Shown: piece by piece, positions 37,260-48,450 of the stretch
Layout of the letters: every line of letters starts with the position of its first letter
Numbering within the stretch: the stretch's first letter is position 1
Assembly (NCBI GenBank): GCA_015501585.1
Contig: JADNRY010000152.1
Span: forward strand, 1 to 64,000
Length of the DNA: 64,000 nucleotides
DNA from: Rhodocollybia butyracea
Taxonomy: Eukaryota > Basidiomycota > Agaricomycetes > Agaricales > Omphalotaceae
Direction: 5' to 3'
Notes under the pieces: model-generated
The model's input: the letters and a program-made list of their open reading frames with translations, nothing else
What the model was told of the DNA's origin: nothing
Databases searched by the model: none
Translations under genes and position numbers: made by a program

Positions 37260-38832
37260 ATGCCCCTGCGACGATTACTTACCTCCATACACCCCGTAGA
37301 CGTCGCCAAGTCGCTAGGTGTCTCTGCCTACGTGATCACTCAAGATTTTGACTTCACTCAAGCCCTGATCCAAGCAGTCTCAACCGAGGGGCTGTACGAC
37401 CACCTCGATGAAGTTCCGGTGCATCACCCACCTAGCTTCCCCTCTCCGACTTCCCCTCTATCTTCTCTCCCTTCCTCTCCGTCACCGCCGCCCTCTTTGC
37501 TGCTCCCAATGCCAAAACTCAGCCCGGCCCCTCCAGCCCAATCTAACGCCCGTAAACGGAAGGTTAGCCGCAGCAAGTCACACAGCAAGAAGAACAGGAA
37601 GAAGAGGAGGCAGGAAGCACCGCCGAAAGATGCTGACGCAATCCCAGCGCGCAAAAACCCAGCTACTCGCTTCGTTCCCAGCGGTGCTGCATTTGAGGTT
37701 GCATTTTCCATGCAAGATGACGCACCTGTTGCGTCAACGTCATATGTCGGCCTTCTGGACACCGGCGAGGAAGGAGAAGGGCGGGCCTGGTCTTTGAAGG
37801 AGCTGGTGGACTTGGGCTTCAGCCTTATTTCAGCAGAACCGCAGTGAGTGCTAGTTTACATGCACCGTTATGCTAGGCTGATAGTTGAGTAAGCACTACA
37901 GTCCCTCTCGTCGACTCAAACCACCGCGTTATGGGACTCGTTGCCTACGGCGACGCCAGCATTACCCAATGTGCAGAGGATGCCGCCAACCTCATCCGCG
38001 AGACCCGTCCTGATGCCTCGTTCACTGGAAAAGGAATAGACAACCGCCGGGGCAACTTTGGTAACCTCAACGCTGGTGTCGCGCATGGCGGAGGTCGCAC
38101 AGTAGGTCCCTAGCTTTTCTCCACCTTCTATTTACTGAGCCTCTACTCAGCGACCTGCAAACGTCGTAAACGAAGAAGCCAACGCTGCGGTCATCGACAC
38201 TCTTATCAACTCAGCTCCGTTTCAACGTTTATCTGGCTATGCAACTGGTGGGTAGGATGGCCGCTTTTCCCCGCGTTGACTAACCTTTGACAGGTATCTT
38301 CAAAAGCTGGGCACCGCGACTATACGAGTATTGCAGTGTGCAGTTTGAGCGTCTTCTCTCAAGCGACGACTCTCTTATCCGCATTTTCGACAACAGTGCA
38401 ATGGCCGCAGCGGCGTTTAATTTCGGCCCTCGCACTGTCTGCCTTCCTCATATCGACTTCGGAAACCTGCCTTTTCTCTGGTGTTGGATATGGAGTCTTG
38501 GTTGGTTTAATTGGAGAAAAGGAGGTCACTTGGTGCTGTGGGACTTCAAGCTCGTCATTGAGTTTCCTCCAGGCACAGCTATTGCGATTCCCTCAGGCAT
38601 TTGTAGACACGGCAACACGCGTGTAGGTAAGAATGAGATCCGTTACTCTTTCACCCAGTACTCGTCTGGAGGAAATTTTCGATGGGTTGACCATGGGTTT
38701 CAGACGGAGGAGAAGTATTGCGCATCGATGACCGCCAAGGACGCTGAGGATGAACGGATACGCAAGAAAGGGCGCTGGAAAATGGGTTTAAATCTATTCT
38801 CTACGTTAGATGAACTTGGGCTTCATACATAG
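37260..38832 (+). CDS. TET/JBP-family 2-oxoglutarate/Fe(II) dioxygenase (KDZ cargo)
   Basis: Predicted DNA-base oxygenase that would oxidise 5-methylcytosine or a related pyrimidine in the nucleus, as known for this family. Exons 37260-37843, 37894-38101, 38151-38247 and 38294-38832 join in phase to 475 residues. Residues about 70-165 form a Pro/Ser-rich and Lys/Arg-rich linker with a likely nuclear signal. The catalytic double-stranded beta-helix region shows the HxD pair (PHIDFGNLPF; His349 and Asp351), the block GGHLVLWDFKLVIEFPPG, the distal iron His402 (CRHGN) and Arg413 of EIRYSFTQY for 2-oxoglutarate. All key residues are present, so an active enzyme is plausible. The ATG at 37260 is chosen because upstream sequence is not conserved-looking. 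Basidiomycete TET/JBP expansions linked to KDZ transposons are established. Confidence 0.9.
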
Positions 38833-39799
38833 CATGCAAAATACACTTGTACATATTTTTTTGGCGTGAATTCGTACTTAAGAAAGAGTTCAAGAATAGC
38901 AGCGGAGTACGGCCCGCTAGCCAAACGCTTGACTTCACTGCTCGTAACGTTGAGCACGATAAATCTAAGAAGTTTTAGACTATCATTCTCACGTAGGTGT
39001 TTTTTGTTTGAGGTAACGAGCTTGTGTATGTACTTTGTAACGCATTGCTTGACATGTCAATGAGCTATATTCGTTCCAACGTTAAACATAAATGTAGTTG
39101 GGTTTTGGGCAGTCTCGATACACTTTTATACATCTTAAAATTTAGGGCACACCAAGATTACTCCACATTGTAAGGTACATCGGAGGGAGTCTTTGAGTGT
39201 TACTAGATCTTCTGTTTGTATAAAAGTCCAGTGAAAAATGCGCCCGAAAGACTAATTTTTCTTGAATGCTGGGACCAATACTCGCTCATCTAGGTCACAA
39301 GAAGCTACATAGGCTGGGATTTATGAATTTTTTGACCATAATTACCTCTCGATACCTCGCATGCCTTTACACCTGCTCACAGGCAGTAGCTTGAGAGACT
39401 CTTTGGTTTTACCACCTTTTAAAGTATGGCGTAGTCACTACCAAAGTATTAAATAAAACGACTGCATAGTGGGGTGAAGCAAATACATCAAGGTATATTG
39501 GGGGTAGCGCGCCACTGCTCTAAGGCGCGGGTATTGCAGAAGCCTCAAAGGCGGGTGAAACGGCGCAACGCCGACGTGGTGGCGGGTGAATTGGCGCATG
39601 CCGACAGCTCTTTATTAGGCAATAATGTGTGTGAAATGGCGCAAGTGGGCATAAACATCTTCTCCAGTGTTGTATGGCGAGTTATGCAGACTAAAAAATA
39701 TAATTGCTGCGCTGCAGCATCAACGTTTATTCACTATGCTACTAAGCTTGCTACATTGGTATATATTCAAAGAGTTAAGCCGCACAACAACGAACGCCC
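38833..39799. other. Intergenic DNA inside the KDZ transposon
   Basis: No gene could be supported. Three near-copies of a short motif GTGAA(A/T)(C/T/A)(T/C)GGCGCA occur at about 39555-39640. This could be an internal regulatory or transposase-binding cluster. Confidence 0.4.
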
Positions 39800-40365
39800 C
39801 TAAGACGCGCGCAAAGTGTACTCAGCCACAAGAGGCATTGGACGGGGTTGCTGCTCAAGGAACGCAGGGCCTTTACCAGTCCAGATATACAATCCCGTTT
39901 TGTTGCACCTCTCTAACGTGCCAGTTATCCACCTTCCTGCTCGAACACGTTGCTCATATCTTCCGTTCCAAGTATACGTCCCGGTCGATGGACACCAGTC
40001 CAACAGTCTTAGAATACGTGCCTCCCCATCCCATTGCCAAGCGTTATTTGCCTCATCTAAATCTGCTGCTCTTTCACTCTCCTTTGCCGCTGCAGCTTCT
40101 TGTTTTCTGCAACAAATATTTAGATGCTTATCAACAGTACGTCTCGGACTTACTTTTGCAACTCCATTGCCTTTTTTTTCCAACTCCTGCTCCTTGCGTT
40201 TTTTGAAGTAGCGGGCATGCTCTTCTCTACCCAACTCAGTTCAAAGCCAGCCAAAAGGTAACAAAAAAGCGTAACTCACAGGGTGGCCTCATTGTCGTCA
40301 CTTTGACACTGGAAATATTCGTCCAGAGCTTCCTTCGACAAGCGGTTTCTGAGGGGCAGTAGCAT
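39800..40365 (-). CDS. Small unrecognised KDZ cargo gene
   Basis: Exon 1 is probably 40365-40280 (MLLPLRNRLSKEALDEYF and onward) with donor GTGAGT. Exon 2 starts near 40220 within or just after GTTGGGTAG and runs to a stop at 39800. Exon 2 has a charged Lys/Glu helix (HARYFKKRKEQELEKK), a short Cys pair (NICCRKQ) and a C-terminal part with two similar Trp-containing strands (TGTYTWNGRYEQRV and TGLYIWTGKG), which suggests a small beta repeat. No known domain is recognised. It lies downstream of the transposase on the same strand. Confidence 0.5.
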
Positions 40366-40590
40366 GGCTGGTGGTAGGATGTGGAAGGGAAGGGAAGAGA
40401 GCACGAATTTTGGACAGCAAAACTATTCAAATTTGATAGTAAATATGCACAGAAGTTGAGATATTGGTGCGGCAGCACCTATCCCTGCATCTTCAACGAC
40501 TTATCATTTTATGGTTCAAGGAATACGGTTGAACATATAGTAAAAATGTATTTTTTAAAACATAGTTGGTGCTACCAAGTCATTAAGAGT

Positions 40591-43500
40591 TTATAAAACG
40601 TTGGACATAAAATCTACCATTGCACCTACTCCTTCAGTGAATTCGTCGTCGTCGTCGTTGTCATCATCTCCGATGTCGGATTCAGGATCTGGGTTAGTAC
40701 GTAGATCAGTGATGGGAGTTGCAGAAGTTTCAGAGGAGCCTTTTCGTTGCCCTGCAGTGCGATCACCAGTAAACCCTGGCAAATCATAAGTCTGATGAAT
40801 ACGCGCAAGCAGCAGCTGGTTTACTGCTTGGCGTTGTTGAATATAGTCAGAGACTGGGCCCAGCATTGGCGAATCTTGAAGCTTCTGTTGAACAGCATTG
40901 AATTTCTTTTTCTCATCAACAATGGAGGTGTGGAGACGTTTAATCTCAACGTTACAGCGTAGAACTTCTTCCTTCGCACGTTGAATTCGACAGTGCTGCT
41001 TCATGAGGCTCCGAGTCACAGGTTTTGCCCACGGCTGGTCAAAGACGCTGTGCCGTGTGTCCTGAAGGATGTTGAACTGGTCAAGGAAGGTGAAGTGAGA
41101 GACTTTAGACCAGTCCAAGGTGTCACGAGGTGGGTCAAGAGCTAGAGCGGCAGTGTTGTAGGAATTTACTGCATTTCGAATAGCCTTAGAGCGGCGCTGG
41201 AGGGCGTTAGATATATGTGTACGCATTTTATAGCCTACAGGGCAAATAAGTAATGATAATTTGGAAGCTTCAAAGTATGGCGCACCTGTGTTTGAGAGAT
41301 TCATCTTATGAAGTTCAAACAAACGTTGTACAACCAGCTTATGCAGTTTCTCCAACGCCTGGCGGTACTTTCGGGTGTTAATATACTTCAACGCTTCCCT
41401 GTACTCCTGATCGTTTGGTTCCCATCGACGAGCAACATTCATCGCAGTCTCAACCTGCACCACCTCGAACAAGATTTTATCACGCTGCTCAAGAAGATAA
41501 CGGCGTCGGGTTTCTGCTTTGCGGCCTTCAGAGAGGTTGACGTTGTATGATGCTGCATCTGAGAGAAACTGGTAGTCGGCAGGAGTGTGAAGGCGGAAAT
41601 TCGTGCTTGCATTTTCATACGCTGTACTGAACGCGTATAATTAAAGTAGATGAAGCAACGAAAGTTTTCATGGACTTACTTGACTTCCTGATACTTCCGA
41701 AGCAATTCAACATATGCTACTGCATGTAAATCCTCTGCTGCTTCAGTGCCCAATGAAGCGAAGTGCTGCGATTCCTCTTCAATATACAGGTTAAGGTTGT
41801 CTTTTGTAAGGCCAAGAGCCTGGAGATCAGCATCAAACGACGGTTGTTCATACTCTAGTATGTCAAGTGCTTGAATGTAGTTGTTGTGCAGCATGGTAGC
41901 AAGATTTTGGTACTTGTCACGGTCCCATTGCTGCAAGAGTAAGTCAATAAAAACGCGACGTCGATAAGGGCTCATATATCGCGTAATAGAGGCAAGTTGG
42001 TTGGACCAGGAGAAGACACGCTCCAGAGTTTTGAGATCCTCAAGACCCATGCCCGAGATGTTGAGAGGGTGGTATATCTGCTGGCAGAGCGCACAATGTG
42101 CGTATCCATGAAATGCATTTACGCAGGTGCGACACCGCTTTTCTGTAAACTCGGGTCCCAGGGAGCTGCGACGTATCGTACCACTGAAACTACACCCAAT
42201 GTCATATCCGAGTATCCAACCAGGACTGAAAGTCTTGAGTGCCTTGGCCACCATTGCAAGGGGGTATTTTGCTCTGTAAAACGTCTCATTAGTAAAAGTA
42301 CAAAAAAAAATTCATGGGCAGCATACAACTCTCCGCTTCGTATCATGTCTGCAACCCACATCACGAAACCATGCCTGCAGGCCATTGCAAAGTACCCTGT
42401 CTCTCGAAACGCATCCCACATCCTCTTGGCACCATCCGCATCAGCGGCTTTCCAGTTGTCAGTGCATTCCCGAAGTATAGGATCAGAATCTCCATCAGTG
42501 GGATCTCCGTATTCGACATTCACCCAATCCCCTGGAAGATCCTCTTCAACTTCAGCCGTTGCATTTGGCTGAGGGCGAGCTGGAATTTCATCGGCGTAGC
42601 GGTTAACAAACTCTTCGCTGAGATAGTAGTCACTTTCACCGAAGACACGAGTGTCTGAAACTTCGCGTTTGCCAATACCATCCAGGCGTTTCAGTGAGTT
42701 GTTGCCATCAATGACAACCATGCGAGAAAACGTCTGCGGGGGTTCGCCTTCAAGCTAAGAGAAAATTTCTCTCAAGTCGTAGCAGCAATAGCATGAATTA
42801 TGCCTACCTCATATGTGCACGGCGGGCAACTATTGCGCGCGCGGTAGTCTAATGAGTCTTGACCCAGCTCTTTGGCGACTTTGGATTGGACCTTCCGTAT
42901 TATGGCTAGGTATATGTCGAAGGTATCAGAGAGAGCTGTGCGATAGCTGCGACGGTACGGTTCCTGTTTATAATAAGTCTAGAATTTTTGGAGAACATTG
43001 ACCTGACGCACAGAGTGTAGATGGCACACTGTTTTGGCAAAGGCTTCAACGCTGAAGTTGGGCTTAAATAGTCGGGTTGCGTAGAATAATTCCAGCGTGC
43101 GCAAAGACACTGCAATGGATGGCGACTCAGGTGAAGCGGGTAGGTAGCCCGCTTGAACTAAGGCAGAGGTGGCCTTGGTTTCGCTGTTTCGGGGAATGGT
43201 TGCTTCACGAGTAAGAGTATACACGTCAATTATTTGGATAGAGAATTCCCAACCAGTGGTAGCAGGCTCTGCTGTTTGGGAAGGGATGCTATATTTCCAG
43301 CAGATGTATTGCTCAACAAGTTCATCTATAATCGAAGCCCACGCGTCGTTGAATCGCTGAACACGCTGCTTCCAAGTTCGAGCGTCCTTATATTTACGGC
43401 GGCCATGCCATTTATTGACTCCCATAAAGTCCCGTAAATCAACTACAATGTTCTGAGGCAAGTTGGCCTCTGCGCCACTGTCAGGGGCTTCTCCAGTATT

Positions 43501-43817
43501 GAAGTTGGGGACATCGTCGACCTCCATGTCGAATTCTTGAAAGTCCGGAGGAGTATCTCCAGAAATATCGTTTAGTGCACTCTGTAATTCTGTACTGAGG
43601 CCTTTGCAAGCAGTGAGATGCTGGCTGAAATTTATGAGAAGGGAGTAACACACACACCTTGAGAGGCTCTGAATCTTCTCGCTCCAGCTTCCTCGCGCAC
43701 CTTAGCCAAAGCCCGAGGGCCCAGTGTTGTACTGATTGCGCCTCTCCCAAACCTCCCACCACCGACGTGCGAATGTACCGAACGCTGAATACCCCCTGAC
43801 TTATTTTTTTTGCCCAT
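40591..43817 (-). CDS. KDZ transposase (CxC-type cysteine cluster)
   Basis: Catalyses cut-and-paste transposition. Exons on the minus strand: 43817 to about 43660, about 43632-43003, 42963-42808, 42754-42327, 42273-41680, 41626-41286 and 41234-40591. The last six join in phase; the first junction (an unusually short gap of about 30 nt) is uncertain. Length is about 980 residues. Family hallmarks are CPPC followed across an intron by the MVVIDGNNSLKR segment (first catalytic Asp region), ACRHGFVMWVADMIRSGEL, then AKYPL, GYDIGC (second Asp), a cysteine/histidine-rich insert (CRTCVNAFHGYAHCALC) and GLEDLKTLERVFSWSN (acidic catalytic region). The C-terminus is acidic (DDDNDDDDE). The length and intact motifs suggest a functional enzyme acting on the 186-bp ends. 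Confidence 0.9.
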
Positions 43818-44139
43818 GCTGTCAACTTAAAACCGTGGTTTAATTGTGAAAAAGCTGGGAGCCTGAGTGCACACGCGAAACCTAGCGAGAAGTTGATAAG
43901 GCAAGGATTGAAGAAGCCGCAAAGCGAGGATAAGTTGCGGGATGATGTGCAGGCACTGATTAAAGCTACAGAAATGAGACGCGACTGAAGCGCAGGCAGG
44001 CGAGGGAACGGCGGGATCCGTACGGGCTGCGATGAAAGATCAGTCGGGAGGAACGGCGGGACGGCAGGCGGTGTTTGATAGCCAGCCCAGCTTCTAAGCC
44101 TTGGCAACTGATGGGATTATTCGCTGAAACGTCGTCATA
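43818..44139. promoter_or_regulatory. Presumed transposase upstream region and right subterminal DNA
   Basis: No gene. This interval lies between the transposase start and the right terminal repeat, so it should contain the transposase promoter. A GC-rich GGCGGGAC patch lies near 44005-44065. No specific promoter element could be identified. Confidence 0.35.
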
Positions 44140-44325
44140 CCGGTTTTATGTAGTTTACATCAAGGGTCTATGGACCTTCTAGACTCTTGCCTTTTAGAAA
44201 ATAACTGGAATTATTGGTGGAAATATTCGCGATGTAGGGAAATACACAAATCAAGGGGAGGGGGCCTGGCAGGTGGGGCCCATCTTACCAGGCTCATATC
44301 TATTGATGGGTGTGATGACGAGGTG
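44140..44325. repeat. Right terminal inverted repeat of the KDZ transposon (186 bp)
   Basis: This is the exact reverse complement of 33575-33760, ending GGGTGTGATGACGAGGTG. Confidence 0.95.
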
Positions 44326-44333
44326 ATTGTAAG
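44326..44333. repeat. Right 8-bp target site duplication (ATTGTAAG)
   Basis: This is the second copy of ATTGTAAG, directly after the right terminal repeat. Confidence 0.95.
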
Positions 44334-44993
44334 TGTTTCGGAACGTACAAAATATCCACTAAACAATTCACCTGATCAGAGCTTTAGCAAAAAATGTACG
44401 AACAGCGTAGATGTGTACAATGATATTGTATATCGGGAGTCGGGACGTGGCAGGATAGCAAAAAAAAAACTCCCACTGGTCGAATGGGAAGTCGGGTGCA
44501 TCGGTGCCTTTGGAGTCAAAGTCCTAGACTAGCATCGATGGTGTTCCTTAATTATGATCGCACTCTGTTGTCTTCAAAATTGATGTTAAATCGAGGATAT
44601 AAACAAGTATTTAGTGCTCACTTGACGTTCACACTTGCAACCAACAGAACCAATAAACTGGGATACGGTTTTTTAGAGGGCCGAAAGCCGGCACGAATAA
44701 TGTACGTCCAAATTGATTTACTGATTGAATCCCATGTCTCGTCATCCCTGCTGCTTAGCTACATATATACCCTTTCATGAGTCTCTTGGTATGTACACGC
44801 TTTTCCTTCGCCTCACCACTCTTAGACCTCTAGATGAGGGTGTATGTTCGAATCGGGGCTTCAGGTGAATTTGAATTTCGAAATATCTCTTGAAAATCAC
44901 CACCTCAATACTATTGTTTACGATTAAAGTGTTGGGCCTGGTAGCTATAGGATGTGATTTTATTCTAACTAGGCGAGGAGAGGCGCAATACAT
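44334..44993. other. Upstream region of the DUF6533-like gene, copy 1
   Basis: No gene could be supported. It aligns with 51143-51822 with small indels, so it is part of the duplicated segment. Together with 33060-33574 it formed one continuous upstream region before the transposon inserted. Confidence 0.5.
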
Positions 44994-46218
44994 ATGGACG
45001 TGAGCGAGCGACTCCTTCTTTATCCACCTGATACTAGCCGCCGGTTTAGAAAGCCTTTGCGCGTAACTGTTGTCCGATGTCTTTTCATCTTGATTCGATA
45101 CCTCCCGATCGCAATCCATATGTACGTAGAACTTCAACCCCGAGTCTTTAACTCAACCTCTGATTATGAATACTCTAGTATTGGCCTGATTTTTGCAGCG
45201 AGAGGGTATATCGGTACTCAACCGGTGCCAGAAGAATACTGCATGGATATCTTGGTTATCGAGATTATCGCATCCTATATTATGTTGGTATTACTGGAAG
45301 TGGTTCTTATGCTTCGAGGTCCCGCCCTATAGAATTTGTTTCCTCCGTCTTCTACTGATATTCAACTTTCTAGTCTTCGCCTTATATGACCGCAGTCGAA
45401 CAATAGGCATATTTCTTGTGGCCGTACTGGTATCAAGAATTGCCGGGTCAGTCTATACGATCGAAGAGCGCGTGCTGAAATTCCAAGCAGTGAAGATAAC
45501 GTTTCCCGGGTACTGTGTGGCCAGATTCTCTTTCAAACACCCTCTAGGGAATCCAGTTGTAGTGTTCATGTCCGTTTGTATCAATATGTTTGTCGATGTT
45601 CTTCTGACGCAACGATCCTAGATACTCAGCAATGACTGTTCAGTTGTTAACCCTTGCACTGGCTCTGAAACGCACCATGTGGGACCTTCGTCAATATTCC
45701 CACTCGTTGTTTTCTATTCTGAACAGAGATGGTCTGATAGTGTTCGGCGCTATTGGTGGTAACAAACCGATCTGTTCACTAAAATATACATTGACATATT
45801 ATCATCAGTAGCAATGATTGCAATAGGCGTGGGGACAGTGAAGCAAGGAGTGCCAAATGTTTTCATACTTCCGTGGGTTGTGAACCTATTGGAGATTCTT
45901 TTACTCAACCTACTTTCAGGCTTTTCATCTCATTAGTTTCTGCTGCAGTAGGTTCCCATTGTTGGACTACTTATAGTATCCTTAACGCGCTTTCAGGGAT
46001 GCCACAGCATTCTCAACCTGCAGAAATTAGAGTCGGCAAGCGTGAACTCGTCCGAGCGAAAGAAAGACCTGGAGTTCAGTACAATCGAAAATGTAAATAT
46101 AGTAATGTGGGAAGCACCATGGGATGCGAGAACGTTTCAGATAATTGAAAGTGGGACTATTACCAGGCCTGAGGAAGGTGAAGGGCCTAGGGATGTGGAA
46201 ACAGTGGACAGAGTTTGA
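44994..46218 (+). CDS. DUF6533-like multi-helix membrane protein, copy 1
   Basis: Exon 1 is 44994-45318, containing PLRVTVVRCLFILIRYLPI and a second helix ASYIMLVLLEVVLMLR. An intron ending at 45373 (poor donor GTCCCG) leads to exon 2, VFALYDRSRTIGIF. The joined LR-VFALYDRSR matches the LRxxALYxRSR signature of this Agaricomycete family. Later pieces include LLTLALALKRTMWDL, RDGLIVFGAIGG and, after an intron ending near 45810, VAMIAIGVGTVKQGVPN. The last exon has GCHSILNLQK and ends at 46218. The middle splice sites are uncertain. A family of seven-helix membrane proteins of unknown function is expected. Unlike copy 2, the first exon has no frameshift. The transposon inserted about 670 bp upstream. 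Confidence 0.55.
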
Positions 46219-47720
46219 ATTAGATTTCGTACACCATTTCCACCTGAATGCTACTTAAGTATTAGAGGTTGGCAGTGGTCCTTAATTTACGGTGACAGTC
46301 GTTGCGAGACTTCAAGTTGCTAATCGGATTCGCTTCCTTAAGTAAATTAAGGAACAAGACAAGGGTATGTTACATGATCTTATTCACTAAGCTCCCACAA
46401 TACATATTTGACATTAATCTATGATAGATAATAATGGTAGATACCCGGAGGCCCAAATGGCAACATATACTCTGGAAAATGTAGCTTGCATTAGACCCCA
46501 GCAGAGAAGAGGAAGGGTGATACGTAGAGATGTAACTATGTTGTAGCGTTTTTAATCTGATGAAGTTAGGTCTTGTTCGATGTTCTACGGGAGAAGCAGT
46601 ATGCTAGAAAACTGTATAACTGACATGTGGTACTGGAAAGAGATGAGAATGTATTCCTGAGAGCGGATTTAGGTGCCGGTGGGAACTTTTGGAGATTTGC
46701 GGCGCTCAGCCCCAGCGAAGACTTTAAACAAGTAGTATCCCAGTTCAATTACCGAACTTTCGCTAGCATGTGAATGAACAATAGAGGCGAACGTTGCTTC
46801 ATCCCTTCCATTCCATGGATACAGAAGTGGTACAGATACCTGGGCAGAGAATAGAACAAAGCAAATTGACGATTGAACCAGATATACTAATTAGAAAAGC
46901 AAACGATAAGAAAGCAAGTAAGTAAAGAACGAACAGCCTGAGAGACTCAAACCAATACAAGCATATGCAGTATACCAGTCACCAGCACCGCTGCGCCATA
47001 TAAGACCGGTATGTGGTACTGTACGAGAAACACTGGCGCCCGAAGCAAGATATAGCGCGAAATTGTCTAGACTCGATAACTTGTTACATTGAAGAATAAG
47101 TGAGCGGCCCAGAAAAAGCCAGAAAATAGGGAGTCAGCTGAAGGTTCTCGAACGATAGTATCGCAGGAATGTCCAATCGTTGGCGAGTTGGCTCGAAGAT
47201 AAGGAAAAGAAAGTACAGTACTAGTAGAGAAAAGTTCGGTGTCGTAGAGCAGGAACGGAACACCGAGCTTCGACTTTCGATCGCGTTGTATCCACAGTGC
47301 GAATCCACGAGATAGCAAACACTTGCGTAGAACAGTCCATCCAGAGAAGGTTCGTTCTAGGTTTGTGCCAGGTAAGATGATAGCATCCAGTAAGCTTCTT
47401 CCAATACTTTTTGTCGCGAATTTGAACGGATAGCCTCGAGCCTTTGCAGCAAGATGGAAAATGTTCAACTTCCCAGAGCCTAGACAAGATGAAATGCGTG
47501 AGTGAACGAACAAAAGAGAAAACAAATTGACACACACCTCCGTTTCCATTTCTCAACTGGCTCATTCAACTCGAGATCTCCTTCTGCTAACTGCCTCATC
47601 TTCGTTCGATAATAAGAGAGCGCCCGAGGTAATGATTCTGAACTTGAGATCTTGCCAAGACCCCGTCTCGCTTCCTGAATATTTGATCCTGACGCGTCGA
47701 CCAGAAAATTACGAGACAAA
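46219..47720. other. Junction of the DUF6533 segment and a partial array unit
   Basis: Positions 46219-46290 are the end of the duplicated segment and 46290-46560 show no repeats I can match. From 46560 the DNA aligns with the pre-A spacer of units 3 and 4 (28.4-29.9 and 57.0-58.1 kb). A minus-strand frame at 47067-47549 is long but is not open in the paralogous copies. Confidence 0.5.
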
Positions 47721-47724
47721 TTGG

Positions 47725-48450
47725 ATGCCATAGAAAAGATTGCGCCAGGACATGCACGCACTGGGCTTAAAACCTCTGCTGGTGAGCACAGTAGCCACCA
47801 CAACAGGCGAATAGGCTTTCGTCAATGGCGGAAGGTCACCGACGATAACCCGTTGATGACGGGTGCCATGTCTCCCGTTCCTGCCACCAGCTCAACGTTG
47901 TCTGGTGAGCCTAATACGTCATTGCCTTCTCAGGCTGACGATTCCATCCTGCTACCAAGGAAGGTGATGGTGCGGGAATGCAGGAGTTCATGGAAGCGCC
48001 TCGGAGCGGGCTCGATAGCGTTGCAGTTGGGAGTGGCAGTTATGATGATTCAGACGAAGTGACCTATACTCCGTTGACGAAGACAAATAAGGGTGCTCTT
48101 TCTCCGATAGCTGATGTCCACGAAGGGAATCTCTCCCATCCTTGTTGTTAGCTCAACGGTGCTCGGTGCGCCTGATTCGTCGCTGCTCTTGTAGGCATAA
48201 AGTTCCGTGATAGACAATGGAATGATTCCAGATACTGAGGGGGATGGAGCAGAATGGAGCAGGAAAGCACGCGGAGGCGACTGCAAGCGGTAAACTCAGC
48301 TTCAGCTCGATAATGTTGCGGCTGGCCAGCATGAGGAGCCGAATAGCGGTGATCTGTGATAGTACATTGACGAGGAGGGAGGGGTACCCGTACGGGTTCT
48401 ACTTCTCAACCGCTCCTTTTAATACCAACGAAGGTAAGAAGAGATAGGCA
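47725..48450 (+). pseudogene. A-family gene relic (5' truncated)
   Basis: The sequence resumes at the equivalent of residue 190 or so of the unit 4 copy (KIAPGHARTGLKTSAGEHSS), with no exon 1. It stays in frame to about 47960, then shifts repeatedly. The upstream junction at about 47725 fuses spacer DNA (equivalent to 58124) directly to mid-exon 2 (equivalent to about 59350). No product is expected. Confidence 0.65.

Larger units (their letters stand above)
33575..44325. mobile_element. Complete KDZ-class DNA transposon, 10,751 bp, with TET/JBP cargo
   Basis: The element is bounded by perfect 186-bp terminal inverted repeats beginning CACCTCGTCATCACACCC and by an 8-bp target duplication. Inside are a KDZ transposase (minus), a TET/JBP dioxygenase (plus), an HMG-box-like protein (minus) and two unrecognised genes (minus). 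Kyakuja-Dileera-Zisupton elements with linked TET/JBP genes and 8-bp duplications are established in basidiomycetes, and this matches well. Identical ends, an uninterrupted spliced transposase frame from exon 2 onward and an empty paralogous site indicate a recent insertion that may still be competent. Confidence 0.95.
33060..46290. repeat. Duplicated DUF6533-like segment, copy 1 (split by the KDZ transposon)
   Basis: Positions 33060-33574 and 44326-46290 together align with 50600-53117. The interruption coincides exactly with the transposon and its target duplication. Similarity is high in the gene region, with scattered substitutions and small indels. Homology ends on the right just after GGTCCTTAATTTACG. 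Confidence 0.8.
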
